Origin: Armigeres subalbatus
Taxonomy: Eukaryota; Arthropoda; Insecta; Diptera; Culicidae
Assembly: GCF_024139115.2 (NCBI RefSeq)
Contig: NC_085139.1
Coordinates: forward strand, 72,149,203 to 72,213,202
Reading direction: 5' to 3'
Length of the DNA: 64,000 nucleotides
In this document: positions 1 to 10,275 of the stretch, piece after piece
How the letters are laid out: each line of letters begins with the position of its first letter
How positions within the stretch are numbered: position 1 is the stretch's first letter
Made by a program: the position numbers and the translations under genes
The notes under the pieces: model-generated
What the model was told of the DNA's origin: nothing
Database searches by the model: none
The model's input: the letters and a program-made list of their open reading frames with translations, nothing else

Positions 1-585
1 ATGGAACAAATCCTTACCAGGATTTGGGCAAATCTTCAACAGAATTTGAGACAAATCCCTAAAAGAATATTTAACAGGATTTGGAACAAATACTCAACAG
101 CAGATCTTGGGATTGGGATTTGGGACAAATCCTTAGCAGGACTTATATTAAATCTTTAGCAGGATTTGGAACAAATTCTTAGCAGGATTTGGAACAAATC
201 CTTAGCAGAATTTGGGAAAAATTCTTAGCAGGATTTGGGACAAATTCTTAGCAGGATTTGTGACAAATCGTTAGCAGGATTTGGGACAAACCCTTAGCAG
301 CATTTGGGACAAACCCTTAGCAGGATTTGGGACAAATCCTTAGCAGGATTTGGGACAAAACCTTAGAAGGATTTGGGACAAATTCTCAGCAGGATTTGGG
401 ACGAATTCTTAGAAGGATTTGTAACAAATACTCAACAGCACGATTTGGGATTGGGATTTGGGACAAATCCTTAGCACATTTGGGACAAATCCTTAGCAGG
501 ATTTGGGACAAACCCTTAGCAGGATATGGGACAAACTCTTAGCAGGATTTGGGACAAATCCTTAGCAGGATTTCGGACAAATACT
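1..585 (+). repeat. 23-bp hairpin minisatellite, part 1
   Basis: About 25 tandem units of 23 bp run from the window edge. Each unit is a stem-loop GGATTTG-GGA-CAAATCC (7-bp stem, 3-nt loop) followed by the spacer TTAGCA. Units differ by point changes such as GGAACAAAT or GGGATTGGGATTTGG. The short open frames across it are translations of the repeat (23 is not a multiple of 3, so the frame rotates every unit) and are not genes. The array starts before the window. Confidence 0.95.
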
Positions 586-726
586 TCTAGACCAACATTT
601 GAAAAGGGCGTACAGCCAAAATTTATTCCTTCTGATTCTTCGTCTACATATAAAGCTATATATGTGGACAAAGAATCAGAAGGAATAAATTTTGGCTGTT
701 ACGCCCTTTTCAAATGTTGGTCTAGA
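586..726. mobile_element. Palindromic MITE, copy 1
   Basis: A 141-bp near-perfect palindrome interrupts the minisatellite. It begins TCTAGACCAACATTTGAAAA and ends with the reverse complement. The centre holds AAGCTATATATGTGG. A second copy lies at 55284-55435. There is no coding capacity. Superfamily is not assigned: the flanks share only a CTT that the array itself could supply. Confidence 0.85.
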
Positions 727-757
727 CTTAGCAGGATTTGGAAGAAATACTTTACAG

Positions 758-1990
758 CAGCGGTTCTCAACCTGGGGTACATGTACCCCTGGGGGTACCT
801 TCGCTGGCCCGAGGGGGTACTTCGGACAATAATGGGTAATGGCGGCTGTATTATAATTTCAATCAAAACTTTTGATAAATTTTTGATAGATGTGTATTTT
901 TTTTATTTAATAACTATGTCTTGTACATGAGATGCATAACGATTAGTAAATCAAAGTCCATTAAATCCTGCCCTCCAAAACCAGCACCAGTGTATGAAGG
1001 ACTGTATGATAAAAAAAATCAAAAGGACAAAGCGTTGAATGAACAAATAAAAAAAACTTAAATGCAATCTACCTATTCGAAACAAAATATTGAATAATAT
1101 GTTAATGCTTCTGAGCTAATTTAGAGTCTGAAAGTACGAAAGCCTCAATTTGAGAGGTATGGAGGCTTTTTTCCCGTAAAGTTCAATTGCTTCGTTGCAA
1201 AAAAATTGGACCGTTCTACGCTTTTCGGAAGCTTGTTTTCAAAAGGCTGGGAAACCTTTTTTCAAGAGGCTCGGAAGCCTCCTTTCAAGAGGTTGGGAAG
1301 CCTCCTTTCAAGAGGTTGGGATGCCTCCTTTCAAGAGGCTGGGAAGCCTCCTTTTAAGAGGCTGGGAAGCTTCCTTTCAAGAGGCTCGGAGGCCTCCTTT
1401 CAAGAGGCTCGGAAGTCTCCTTTCAAGAGGCTCGGAAGCCTCCTTTCAAGAGGCTCGGAAGCCTCCTTTCAAGAGGCTCGGAAGCCTCCTTTCAAGAGGC
1501 TCGGAAGCCTCATTTAAAGAGGCACAGAAGCCCCCTTTCAAGAGGCTCGGAAGCCTCATTTCAAGAGGCTCGGAAGCCTCTTTTCAAGAGACTCGGAAGC
1601 CTCCTTTCAAGAGGCTCGGAAGCCTCTTTTCAAGAGGCTCGGAAGCCTCCTTTCAAGAGGCTCGGAAGTCTCCTCAGGAGCTCCTTTTAAGTGGCTCGAA
1701 AGCTGCCTTGCAAGAGGCTCTGAAGCTTCCATTAAGGCGACTCGGAAGCCTTCTTTCAAGATACTCAGAAGCCTCCTTTCAAGAGGAAAATTTGAATTGG
1801 AGTTTTTCACGAGATAATGAAAATTGCAGTCAACTTCATGGAGAGTCATAGATCCCGTTAGTTTTTTGGTCCGTTTTTCATATATCGTATCTACGCCTAT
1901 TTTCATTTACAGCAAAAACAAATAGGGGGTACCTCAATTAATGCAAAAGTTCGTAGGGGTACCTATCCAGAAAAAGGTTGAGAACCGCTG
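758..1990 (+). mobile_element. hAT-like non-autonomous element carrying a minisatellite
   Basis: The element is bounded by TIRs CAGCGGTTCTCAACCT (758) and AGGTTGAGAACCGCTG (to 1990). Flanking minisatellite DNA shows TTACAG on both sides (752-757, 1991-1996), a possible short TSD. The CAG-type end that reads into GGTTCTCAACC resembles hAT non-autonomous elements (from memory). Subterminal GGGGTAC motifs occur near both ends (775-790 is a perfect palindrome, and 1926-1970). No transposase is present. The interior is AT-rich sequence to about 1200 and then a different 23-bp tandem array. A related copy lies at 58930-60470 and an isolated right end at 57640-57752. Confidence 0.75.
1236..1790 (+). 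repeat. Second 23-bp hairpin minisatellite (short array)
   Basis: About 24 units, each a stem-loop GAGGCT-CGGA-AGCCTC (6-bp stem, 4-nt loop) plus the spacer CTTTCAA, again 23 bp in total. It lies entirely inside the hAT-like element. It is open in several frames on both strands because of the repeat, which gives spurious proteins with a 23-residue period. The last units (1680-1790) are more diverged. Confidence 0.95.
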
Positions 1991-1996
1991 TTACAG

Positions 1997-3030
1997 CAAG
2001 ATTTGGGATTGGGATTTGTGACAAATCCTTAGCTGCATTTGGGACAAATCCTTAGCAGGATTTCGGACAAATTCTTAGCAGGATTTAGAACAAATACTTA
2101 GCAGCAGGATTTGGGGTTGGGATTTAGGACAAATCCTTAGCAGCATTTGGGACAAATCCTTAGCAGCATTTGGGACAAATCCTTAGCAGCATTTGGGACA
2201 AATTCTTAGCAGGATTTGGGACAAATCCTTAGCAGGATTTGGGACAAATCCTCAGCAGGATTTGGGACAAACCCTTAGCATGATTTGGGACAAACCCTTA
2301 GCAGGATTTGGAACAAATCCTTATTGGGATTTGGGACAAATTCTTAGCAGGATTTGGGACAATTACTCAACAGAAGGATTTGGGACAAATCCTTAGCAAG
2401 ATTTGGGACACATCCTTAGCAGGATTTGGGACAAATCCTTAGCATGATTTGGAACAAATACTTAGCAGGATTTGGAACAAATACTTAAGAGCAGGATTTG
2501 GGACAAATCCTTAGCAGCATTTGGGACAAATCCTTATTAGCATTTGGGACAAATCGTTAGCAGCATTAGGGACAAATCCTTAGCAGGATTTGGGACAAAT
2601 CCTCAGCAGGATTTGGGACAAACCCTTAGCAGAGATTTGGGGCAAATCTTTAAGAGAATTTGGGACAAATCCCGAACATAATTTGCAACAAATCTCTAAC
2701 AGGTTTTGCGACAAATACTTAACAGGATTTTAAACAAATACTCAACAGGATTTGAGACAAATCCTTAAAAAGGTTTAAGACAAATTTTTGACAGGATTTG
2801 GAACAGAAGGCAAAATGTGAGACAAATCCTTGACAGGATTTTAGATGAATCATTACCAGAATTTGGAACAAAACTTTCACAGGATTCAAGACAAGATTCG
2901 AGACGAATTCTTGTCCGGATTTTAGAAAAATCCTCGACAGGATTTGAGAAAAAACTCCACAGGATTTGAGACCAATCCTTAACAAGATTTGTGGCAAATC
3001 CTCAACATAATTTGGGACAAATTTTATCAC
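1997..3030 (+). repeat. 23-bp hairpin minisatellite, part 2 (forward)
   Basis: This continues the array of 1-585 after the hAT-like insertion. Units are regular to about 2640. From there they become diverged (GGATTTGAGACAAATCC, GGATTTTAAACAAATAC), while the 23-bp phase is largely kept. Confidence 0.9.
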
Positions 3031-3960
3031 GGATTTGACTCAAATCCTGTCAAGGATTCGTTTCAAATTCTGCTAACAATTTGTCTAAACTCCTACCAAG
3101 AATTTGTCTCAAACACTTCCAAGATTTCGCCTCAAATTCCTAATTCTAGCAAAATTTGCCCCAATTCCAACCAAATATGCGTCTCAAGTTATGGCAAGGA
3201 TTTGTCTAAAAACTTGCCAATGATTTATCTCAAATCCTTCCAAGGACTTGTATAAAATCCTACCAATAATTTGGCTCAAATCCTGCCCCGTATTTGTCTT
3301 AAACCCTGCCTAGATTTTGTCTCAAATCATGTCAAGTGTTTGTCTCAAATCCTGTAAAGAATGTGTCTCAAATACTATTAGGGATTTGTCTCAAATCTTG
3401 TCATGAATTTCTTTCAAATTATGTTAAGTATTCGTTTCAAATCCTGTCAAGATTTTACCTCAAATCCTTTGAAAGTTTTTTCTTGAAAGTTTTCAAAGTT
3501 TTATGTTAAATCCTGCTAAGAATTGATCTTTAATCCAGCAAAGCATTGGTTTCGAATTATGCTACGGATTTATCTCAAATCCAGTCAAAGATTCAAATCC
3601 TGCATAAGATTCGTCACAAATCCTGTCAAGGATTCAACTTAAAACCTCCCAAGAATTTGTACCAAATTTTGTTAAAGATTTATCTCCAATCCTGTCAAGA
3701 ATTGATCACAAATCATCCAAAGGGTTTGTTTCCAATTCTGCAAATGATTGATCATGCAAAAGTTTTCTAATCCTCCAAAGTTTGATATTCAGTCCTGCAG
3801 AAGAATGGTCTTATATCCTTTCCCAAGGAGTTTATCTCCAATCCTATTCACGACTTGTCTCAAATTCTTATAACGATTTGTCTAAAATTCTATCAATGAT
3901 TTGTTTCAAATTTGTCAAGTATTAGCCACAATTTCAACCAAAGACCAACCAACGTATTTA
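3031..3960 (-). repeat. 23-bp minisatellite, inverted diverged segment
   Basis: From about 3030 the units read as the reverse complement of the first array, for example TGTCAAGGATTTGTCTCAAA against the expected TGCTAAGGATTTGTCCCAAA. The switch happens within one or two units. Divergence is much higher than at 1-2640, and some units are barely recognisable (3480-3540, 3700-3960). Confidence 0.8.
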
Positions 3961-4035
3961 AAACCAATCCTCGGACGGACTAGAAATAACTCCTTTTAAG
4001 ACACATCTTTTCTTTTTTTAAAGATTATACAAATT

Positions 4036-4700
4036 CATGATGTAAATCTTTCACAGGACTTGGGACAAAATTTTGGTAGAATTTGAGACAAGTCGTTGGC
4101 AAGGATATGCATTAGCATTAGCATTGTTACGGTGTAATTCGTAGATTGGACACTAGTGATACTCATGTTTTACTTTTGAGATCCTTATATAGATTGCTAT
4201 CAGAAATCAAGAAGGGGAGTGGTCCTTGATTCCAGTCTTAAACAAAAATAACAAAAGCATGAGGATTACTACTCCTGGCCACACTCATCTTCAGAGAGAG
4301 AGAGAGAAAGGAAGTGTTGATGTAGTACTTACTTAACGAGAGGCCACCGACTTAGCGACACCCTCATAAGTACCACGGAGTTGGATAATGAGGAAGGTAA
4401 TCGTTGGGTCAGGATTTGCCTGTAGCTGGCAATGTAACCGTGGAAGATCTTACCCCGTAACACACCACGTAAAGGTGTCTACCCAGCATTACGGGTCGAA
4501 CCGTTGGCAAGGATATGTGGCAAATACTTGTCAGGGTCTATGATAAGTTCACGGTAAAACTTGGAGCTGAAACTTGGTATGGTTTGAAGCGAATTCTTAT
4601 CAGATTTTAGGAACATTTTTGGCTGAATTTACAGCAAGTACATGGTAGGACGAGAAGTCTGGGTCTCCTTGACAGAATTTGAGGCAAACTTTACTTATAG
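4036..4700 (+). repeat. Degenerate forward tail of the 23-bp minisatellite
   Basis: Recognisable forward units reappear (CACAGGACTTGGGACAAAAT at about 4053). They continue on the far side of the 4110-4501 insertion as AAGGATATGTGGCAAATACT and fade out by about 4700. Confidence 0.5.
4110..4501 (-). mobile_element. Short non-LTR/SINE-like retroelement with 16-bp TSD
   Basis: A 392-bp insertion is flanked by a perfect direct repeat CGTTGGCAAGGATATG (4094-4109 and 4502-4517). Its simple-repeat end (CATTAG)n at 4110, followed by TTGTTACGGTG, is the 3' tail, so the element is on the minus strand. Related copies lie at 21875-22877 (minus), 39893-40130 (plus), 61625-61885 (plus) and, without the tail, 15095-15420 (plus). 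No reading frame is recognisable. It also contains a short (GA)n run at 4294-4309. Confidence 0.8.
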
Positions 4701-6650
4701 AGAGCGAAACTGTTTTTTATCCACCTTAAACTAGGTGTTGTATTAAAAATGGGAAAAAATAAAAATTTAATTAGTTGTTCGAAAATCGAGAAGGTTTGTA
4801 GCGCAAAAGTGATTAAAGTCACACCGTAACCGCGAAAATCGCGTTCATCACAATATCTCCGCCGTTTGTAACCATCCTGTAATTTTCTTTAATAAATTAC
4901 AAAAACAGGCAACAATAGGGGTTAGTGCTATCTGCAGTGTATGGGAGATAGTCAATATTGCATTAAATTTTATCGGCAACGAATAGGCTTGTGAATTTTA
5001 CGCATGGCGATTATTTGTATATTTAAGATCAAAGAGTAGAGATTCGGTAAGGGTTTTCTTCAGGCAGACAAAAGATTAACTGTTTCTCAGAAACATGGAG
5101 GATTAAAGCAAAATAAAAATAATTGAAAATATTCTTACAAATTTAAGAGAAAAATCGCATAGAAAATTTCAAAATATGGACTATATGTAGTAGCGTTTGT
5201 TGATGTAGCACAGTATTCAGACACAAGCTTGTAATGCCATCATTTTTATTTTTGCGGATTTCAATGGAAGCTAAATGAACATTAAAAACAGTAAAAACCT
5301 GTAATATTTTTAATTCGGTTCTTTAAAAAATGTGGAAAAAATATTAAGCATTTCAGCGGGTAGGGTTGCCATTCAACAACGGAACTTCGAAGTTCGAAGT
5401 GAAAGTTTAAACACTGAATATTAATTTGACTTTTACTTAAATTTGATAAACAATCGAAAGCAAACTGACCGCCCCAGCCCAGTACTAAGACTTATGATGC
5501 TGAAACTTTTTCTTACCGTTGCACAAGGTGAATTGTAAAACAATGCATCAACTGCCCCGATAGGAAGTGCTTTTCCATGTTTTTTCGCTTGTGCTTCAAT
5601 GCATTCTTACGAGCGCAATGCAACAATGCGCATTTTAAAGTTAAATAGCTTTGTCTTTTCGCTAATCTAAACTCGTTGCATTATGTAATACTTTAATGGG
5701 AATTTGAAATGTAACTATCACTACATCAAGGACTACAAGAAGCCGGCCAGACGACAGATGGGACGCATACATAGTAATCCGAAACGTAATCCTGATGAAA
5801 CACTTTGACACACTTACTGTCGGTCGATGCATTTTTCGCGTAATGAAGTCTTACCTGAAAAGAGTAGGAGAGAAATGGAGATGATATTAGAAACATAATC
5901 CTGAAATGAGTTTTTTTTTCATCGAGTGAAACGTCAATTTCAACTAGATACGGTGTGCATTCGCCAGACGACGACCAGGAAACTGTTTTTTTATTGAAGC
6001 GTATGATGTCTTCGGACAATTTCTCACTCTTTTGTATGTGCTGCCTATAGCGTCGAGTTCAGTAAATTTAGGAAGCATCCGTCAAGCACGTTACATAAAA
6101 TGTTACAATTCGATACAATACAATTTAAATGAAACAACTTGATACCATTGTAGAAGCTAGTTCAAGCTTCCTCACATTTAAAGCGTGACGTTATCTATGG
6201 ATTTTTACCTACGACTGAAACCAGAATCCTCTTAGTAGACGTAATGGCTTAGGGGAGATTGGACTAAAATGCACCATGACGAAATAAATAAACTATTTCA
6301 TAGAATAATTTTAATTTATTACAGACTCTTATATGAACAGTTCAATTAGCATCCATCAGATCCAATAATAAAAAAATACTTAATTTTTTGAAAAAAAACC
6401 TTAACATTCTATGTGTTGAAGAATGTTTGCATAATGCAATCCGGCAAAACCGGATGTGAGCCACATACACCCAAGGAGATCCATGAGTTTGTGTACTGTA
6501 CTTGTATCAGCTGTGACGAATTGTATCCGCTGATTGGGAAACCATCTATCGGTAGGCGGCATGCAACCATGGACTGAGCCAAATGGAGACAATTTTAATA
6601 TTGGTACTGCCCAGATTACAAAGGCTTTAGCATGTTTCTAAATGACCTGT
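4701..6650. other. Anonymous AT-rich DNA, one doubtful coding remnant
   Basis: No repeat structure or convincing gene was seen. On the minus strand at 5726-6019 a 97-codon open frame contains a polypyrimidine tract ending CTACTCTTTTCAG (about 5858), followed by 42 open codons with residues DSKCVKVFHQDYVSD. This could be an old terminal exon or chance. A 63-codon minus frame at 6401-6592 is equally unsupported. Confidence 0.3.
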
Positions 6651-6657
6651 GGTCGCT

Positions 6658-6880
6658 TTGTTACGCTGTTTTTTTTTTGTACGGCTTTTTAAAACGGATT
6701 TTGGAAGACGTGGAAACCGCGTAAAACCGAATCCCGTTAGTCTTTTTAGGCGGATTTTGTGGGTTACGCAGACCTTTATATCTGCGCATTTTTTCACACG
6801 GATTTTTCAATTTTACAGGTTTTTGTGCGATTTGAATAACGCGGTATGTTTCATTCGCGTAAAACCCACTCCATTGTACT
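6658..6880. repeat. Dispersed repeat rich in GCGGATTTT / CGCGTAAAA
   Basis: Alternating motifs such as AAAACGGATTTTGG, CCGCGTAAAACCG and TTCGCGTAAAACCC match the ends of the TIR element at 23716-25741 and a scrap at 33480-33560. Its ends are not defined here. Confidence 0.4.
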
Positions 6881-6964
6881 TGCCACACACAATATTCATG
6901 AAACTGAGAGGCATAGGAAAGCTTTTGATTAATAACTGTGAAATTGCTAGTAGAAGCATTCTTT

Positions 6965-7285
6965 CATTGCTTCTTTGAAAAAGAAAGCGTTTGACCGGTT
7001 TAAGGCGTAATGAGGAGATAATGCTTTCTTTAAATAAAAACGTTTGCTTGGTATTGGTATAATTAGGAAAGGAGATAATGCCTTCTTTAGATGATAGCAT
7101 CGCCCGGTATTAGGGGAAAGGAAGTGATAATACCTTCTTCAAATGAACACATTTGCCCGGTATAAGGCAAATGAACTCGTTTGCCTGGAATAAAGTGAAA
7201 GAATGAGACAATGTCTTCTTTAACAGATCGTGTCTGCTCAATATAATGATAATGGGGAAAATAATGCCGTCTTTAAGAACTGTGA
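6965..7285. repeat. Diverged tandem repeat, ~55-bp units
   Basis: About six units follow the pattern GAGATAATGCCTTCTTTA, then roughly CGTTTGCCCGGTATAAGG, at 53-80 bp spacing (starts near 6967, 7019, 7076, 7128, 7210, 7263). The same motif, reverse-complemented, recurs at 27345-27470, so this is a dispersed tandem family. Confidence 0.6.
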
Positions 7286-7598
7286 GAGTTTGTATGTCGG
7301 GCAACCTGCGTTGGCGGGCGCTGAGGTGCAATTTAAATCTTTGCACACGTATTGCATATTTTTCCTTATTTTGACCAAATTCATCTACCACCATCGGGGG
7401 TGACAACAGGTCTGAGGGTGAGAATGGGTCATCGCTCTCACCGACAGTCTGGAGGTAGGATAACAAAATCGTTCAAAAAGGTCTCTTATATTCTAGTTTT
7501 CTTTCCCTCAGAACAATTCAATATTTCTACAAGCATTCTAAGTACACTAAATTAATGATTTCGTGTGTGTTACTTCTACGTGAAGTTAAACAATTTAC

Positions 7599-7694
7599 AA
7601 TGATATGGAAATGCTAATATCATCTTCCAAACTTGGACGTACATGAACATGTACGTCCAAGTTTGGAAGATGATATTAGCATTTCCATATCATT
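7599..7694. repeat. Perfect palindrome, two 47-bp arms
   Basis: The left arm 7599-7645 and right arm 7648-7694 are exact reverse complements across 47 bp, with only AA between them. The arms do not extend outward (C faces C). There is no TIR-type end and no TSD. Confidence 0.97.
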
Positions 7695-7788
7695 CTAAGT
7701 AGTTGATGAATTATTTCCGTTTTTTAAGAATGCTAAATAAAATTTTATTAGCGTGCGCGTTTCATCCGAGCTTTTTTATACCTGTAGA

Positions 7789-8416
7789 ACCGTTATGGCG
7801 TTATGCGTCCTAACTTGCATGCTATCGAAGCTTTTGTTCCATTTGTTGTAGTAAAGTCGTGTAATAAATCGAGTAGGAAAGCTTGCATATGTTGATTCTA
7901 CAAGGCATTTATAGCATGTTATGACTTAGTCACTATGTTTTGCCTTTCTCGTGTTGTACGGAAAGGCTATCATTTCACTCCAATATCGAACTTTTTATAG
8001 AAGGCTCAGAGACCCATAGTGTAATATACCAATCGATTCAGCCCGACGAACTGAGTGAATGTCTGTCTGTCCGTGTCTATGTGTGTGTGTGTGTGTGTGT
8101 GTGCACATGTACCATAAAAAACATTAGCCAATTTTTCACATAGTAATTCTAAACCGATTCCCTCACAACAAGTTAAATTCGACAGAGAATAAAACGTAGT
8201 TGATCACTATTGAATTTCATAACGATTGGGCATTCCAAAAAAATCTATATATTAAAATAGTTATGAAAGATAGTAATTAAGTTATAGCATGCCATAAAAT
8301 GACTTGAAGTATCAACCCATGCAAGCTCTTCTACTCGATTTAGTACACGACTTTAGTACAACAAATGAAACGCAAGCTTTGATTGCATGCAAGTTACGAC
8401 GCATAACGCCATAACG
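7789..8416. repeat. Inverted repeat family A (arms 7789-7895 and 8311-8416)
   Basis: The two arms of about 106 bp begin AACGTTATGGCGTTATGCGT and are about 85-90% identical by eye in opposite orientation. They enclose the left arm of family B. Such a pair would normally be a foldback element. Here the arms interleave with those of B rather than nest. Confidence 0.75.
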
Positions 8417-8882
8417 TTTCTTTACTTAAGGATTTTAAAATTAATATCACAAACAATTCAGTATTTCAACGAATTTCCTGATAATGCATTTGATTGTTTG
8501 ATTTGGTTGTTTAATAATGCACGAGAAAGGTACAATCACTGCTAGGTGGATCCATCTGGGTTTTTTAATTTTATTAATATTTAGAATTTTTCCGAATGCA
8601 CAATGAAATTTAGTAGTGATCAACTATCAACACTTTATTATCTATCGGATGCAACTTGATGCGAGAGAATTGGTTGGGAATAACTATGTTAAAAATTGGC
8701 TAATGTTTTTTTATGGCACATGTTCACACACAAACACATACATACGGACATACAGACATTTGTTCAGTTCGTCGAGCTGAGTTGATTGGTTTATAAAACT
8801 ATGGGTCTCTGAGCCTTTCATTGGAGCGAAATAATAGCCTTTCAAAGTTGTGCCTTTGTTGTACGAGAAAGGCAAAAACCAA
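7936..8882. mobile_element. Inverted repeat/foldback family B
   Basis: The left arm 7936-8275 and right arm 8565-8882 are inverted relatives with ends close to TTTTGCCTTTCTCGT and CGAGAAAGGCAAAA. Shared blocks include GAGACCCATAGT, a variable TG/CA run (8076-8101 on the left) and TAGTTGATCACTA. A third, single copy is at 43960-44170. I recall this as a common mosquito repeat; it has no coding capacity. Confidence 0.75.
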
Positions 8883-8889
8883 AGTTGAC

Positions 8890-9475
8890 CTTAAATGAAT
8901 TAGATAATCATTTGAGTAAATAAAAATTTTGAAGGAAAAGATCATTGCTTCTTTCTTGATCCTTAATATTTTTCTCAATCTATTTTCAGTTCTTTAATTT
9001 ATTGAATCTTTGACCAGATGTTTCTCTAGTACAGCATGTGATAGAATCAAGATGTTAGCAAAGAATGACCAGAGATTATTGAATTGTTTGCCTGGAATTG
9101 AACATAATTGCCCACACTCGACTGAGGTCGACAAGTCTCCAAACAGAATATCCTCTTTAAGGAATCCACAAGGTGTAACTAAATGTTTCTGTGTATAGTT
9201 GATTACACTCATTACTTTTATAAGCATTTACAGGCCCTTTATGGTTCTCCAAAACGCCCTGGAGTTCAGAACATGTTATCTATCCGATCAACCAAGTCCT
9301 GAACGATGTATCCGTGCATCGTTGAACATCCCAGCAAGAGCATTGAGCCGTTAGGATTTCAATGATTTATTTTACAAGCTTCAGTGGATCGTCCTTGAGT
9401 CGGTGTTCTAAGACTGTTAACTTGTGGAATCATTTGGTTCTATACTGAAAATATTTTCTTGGTTAATCTGCCTTC
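8890..9475. other. No recognisable feature
   Basis: AT-rich DNA with small open frames of 62 and 77 codons on opposite strands over the same bases (8994-9227), both judged to be chance. Confidence 0.4.
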
Positions 9476-9657
9476 CTCAGTTGTGCGGTAAGATGCGCAG
9501 CTACTATACAAAACCATGCTGGAGGTGGCTCGATTCTAATTCCGGTCGCAGTCTAGGGAATTTTCGGGTTGGAAATATTCTCGTACCATCATGCTAGCCT
9601 CATATTATTTGAGTACAAAAATGGTATCTTGGCTTAGAGGCCTTAAAGTTGATAAGG
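9476..9657 (+). mobile_element. Feilai-like tRNA-derived SINE, 5' part
   Basis: The tRNA-like head (GTGCGGTAAGATGCGC, decayed B box GGCTCGATTCTAATTCC) and the tRNA-unrelated body (GTCTAGGGAATTTTCGGGTT, ATGGTATCTTGGCTTAGA) match the complete copy at 40386-40673. The element stops at the 9660 insertion and resumes at 17352. Confidence 0.8.
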
Positions 9658-10275
9658 TACACCGGGGCAAGTTGAAATGCGGGGTAAGTTGAAACGGAAG
9701 CTGTAATTTAGATCAGCAATGACCGAATGCCCTGATTTTTTTTTTTCAACAGATTACTCCCCTAAACGCACCTTCTGACTGCTATTCCCGGAAGATTGCA
9801 CCTACTAAAAGCAATCCCTGCCATTGTTTATTTTTCGCCTTTTGCAAAATTCGAAACAACTTTTTGACGTGCCAAAGTCCCAAAATGATGTTTGGAAGTG
9901 TTTTTTCATCAATTTTTCACGGTAGGTAAGCATTCAATGTTGAATTAACATTATGATTATGAAGAAGATTATGAAGTTTGATAGTGCTCCGCATTTTCAA
10001 CCCATCGGGGCAAATAGAAATGCGTGGTGCGGGGCAAGTTGAAACAACGATTCAAAACATCACCCTCGCCATTAAAATTTCCAGAATTCAACATGCATTC
10101 GGAAAACAAAAATTAATAGAATTCTGGACCTTGGACTCTGAAAATTAATTTAATAAATTCCCATTCCCATTCCCAATTGCCCATTCCGTCGTGAATGCAA
10201 CCCTCCTACAATCTCCACTGAAGAATAGAATAAAAAGGGGCCATGTTTAAGCTGCACGGTCTAGTTTGGAGATTC

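Noticed and set aside
1195..1851. 218-codon open frame
   Set aside because: Translation of the minisatellite inside the hAT-like element.
1..2700. CRISPR-like regular short repeats
   Set aside because: Units are contiguous with no unique spacers; eukaryotic context.
5726..6019. Minus-strand 97-codon gene
   Set aside because: Contains an acceptor-like tract in the middle of the frame and lacks recognisable homology; kept only as a doubtful remnant.
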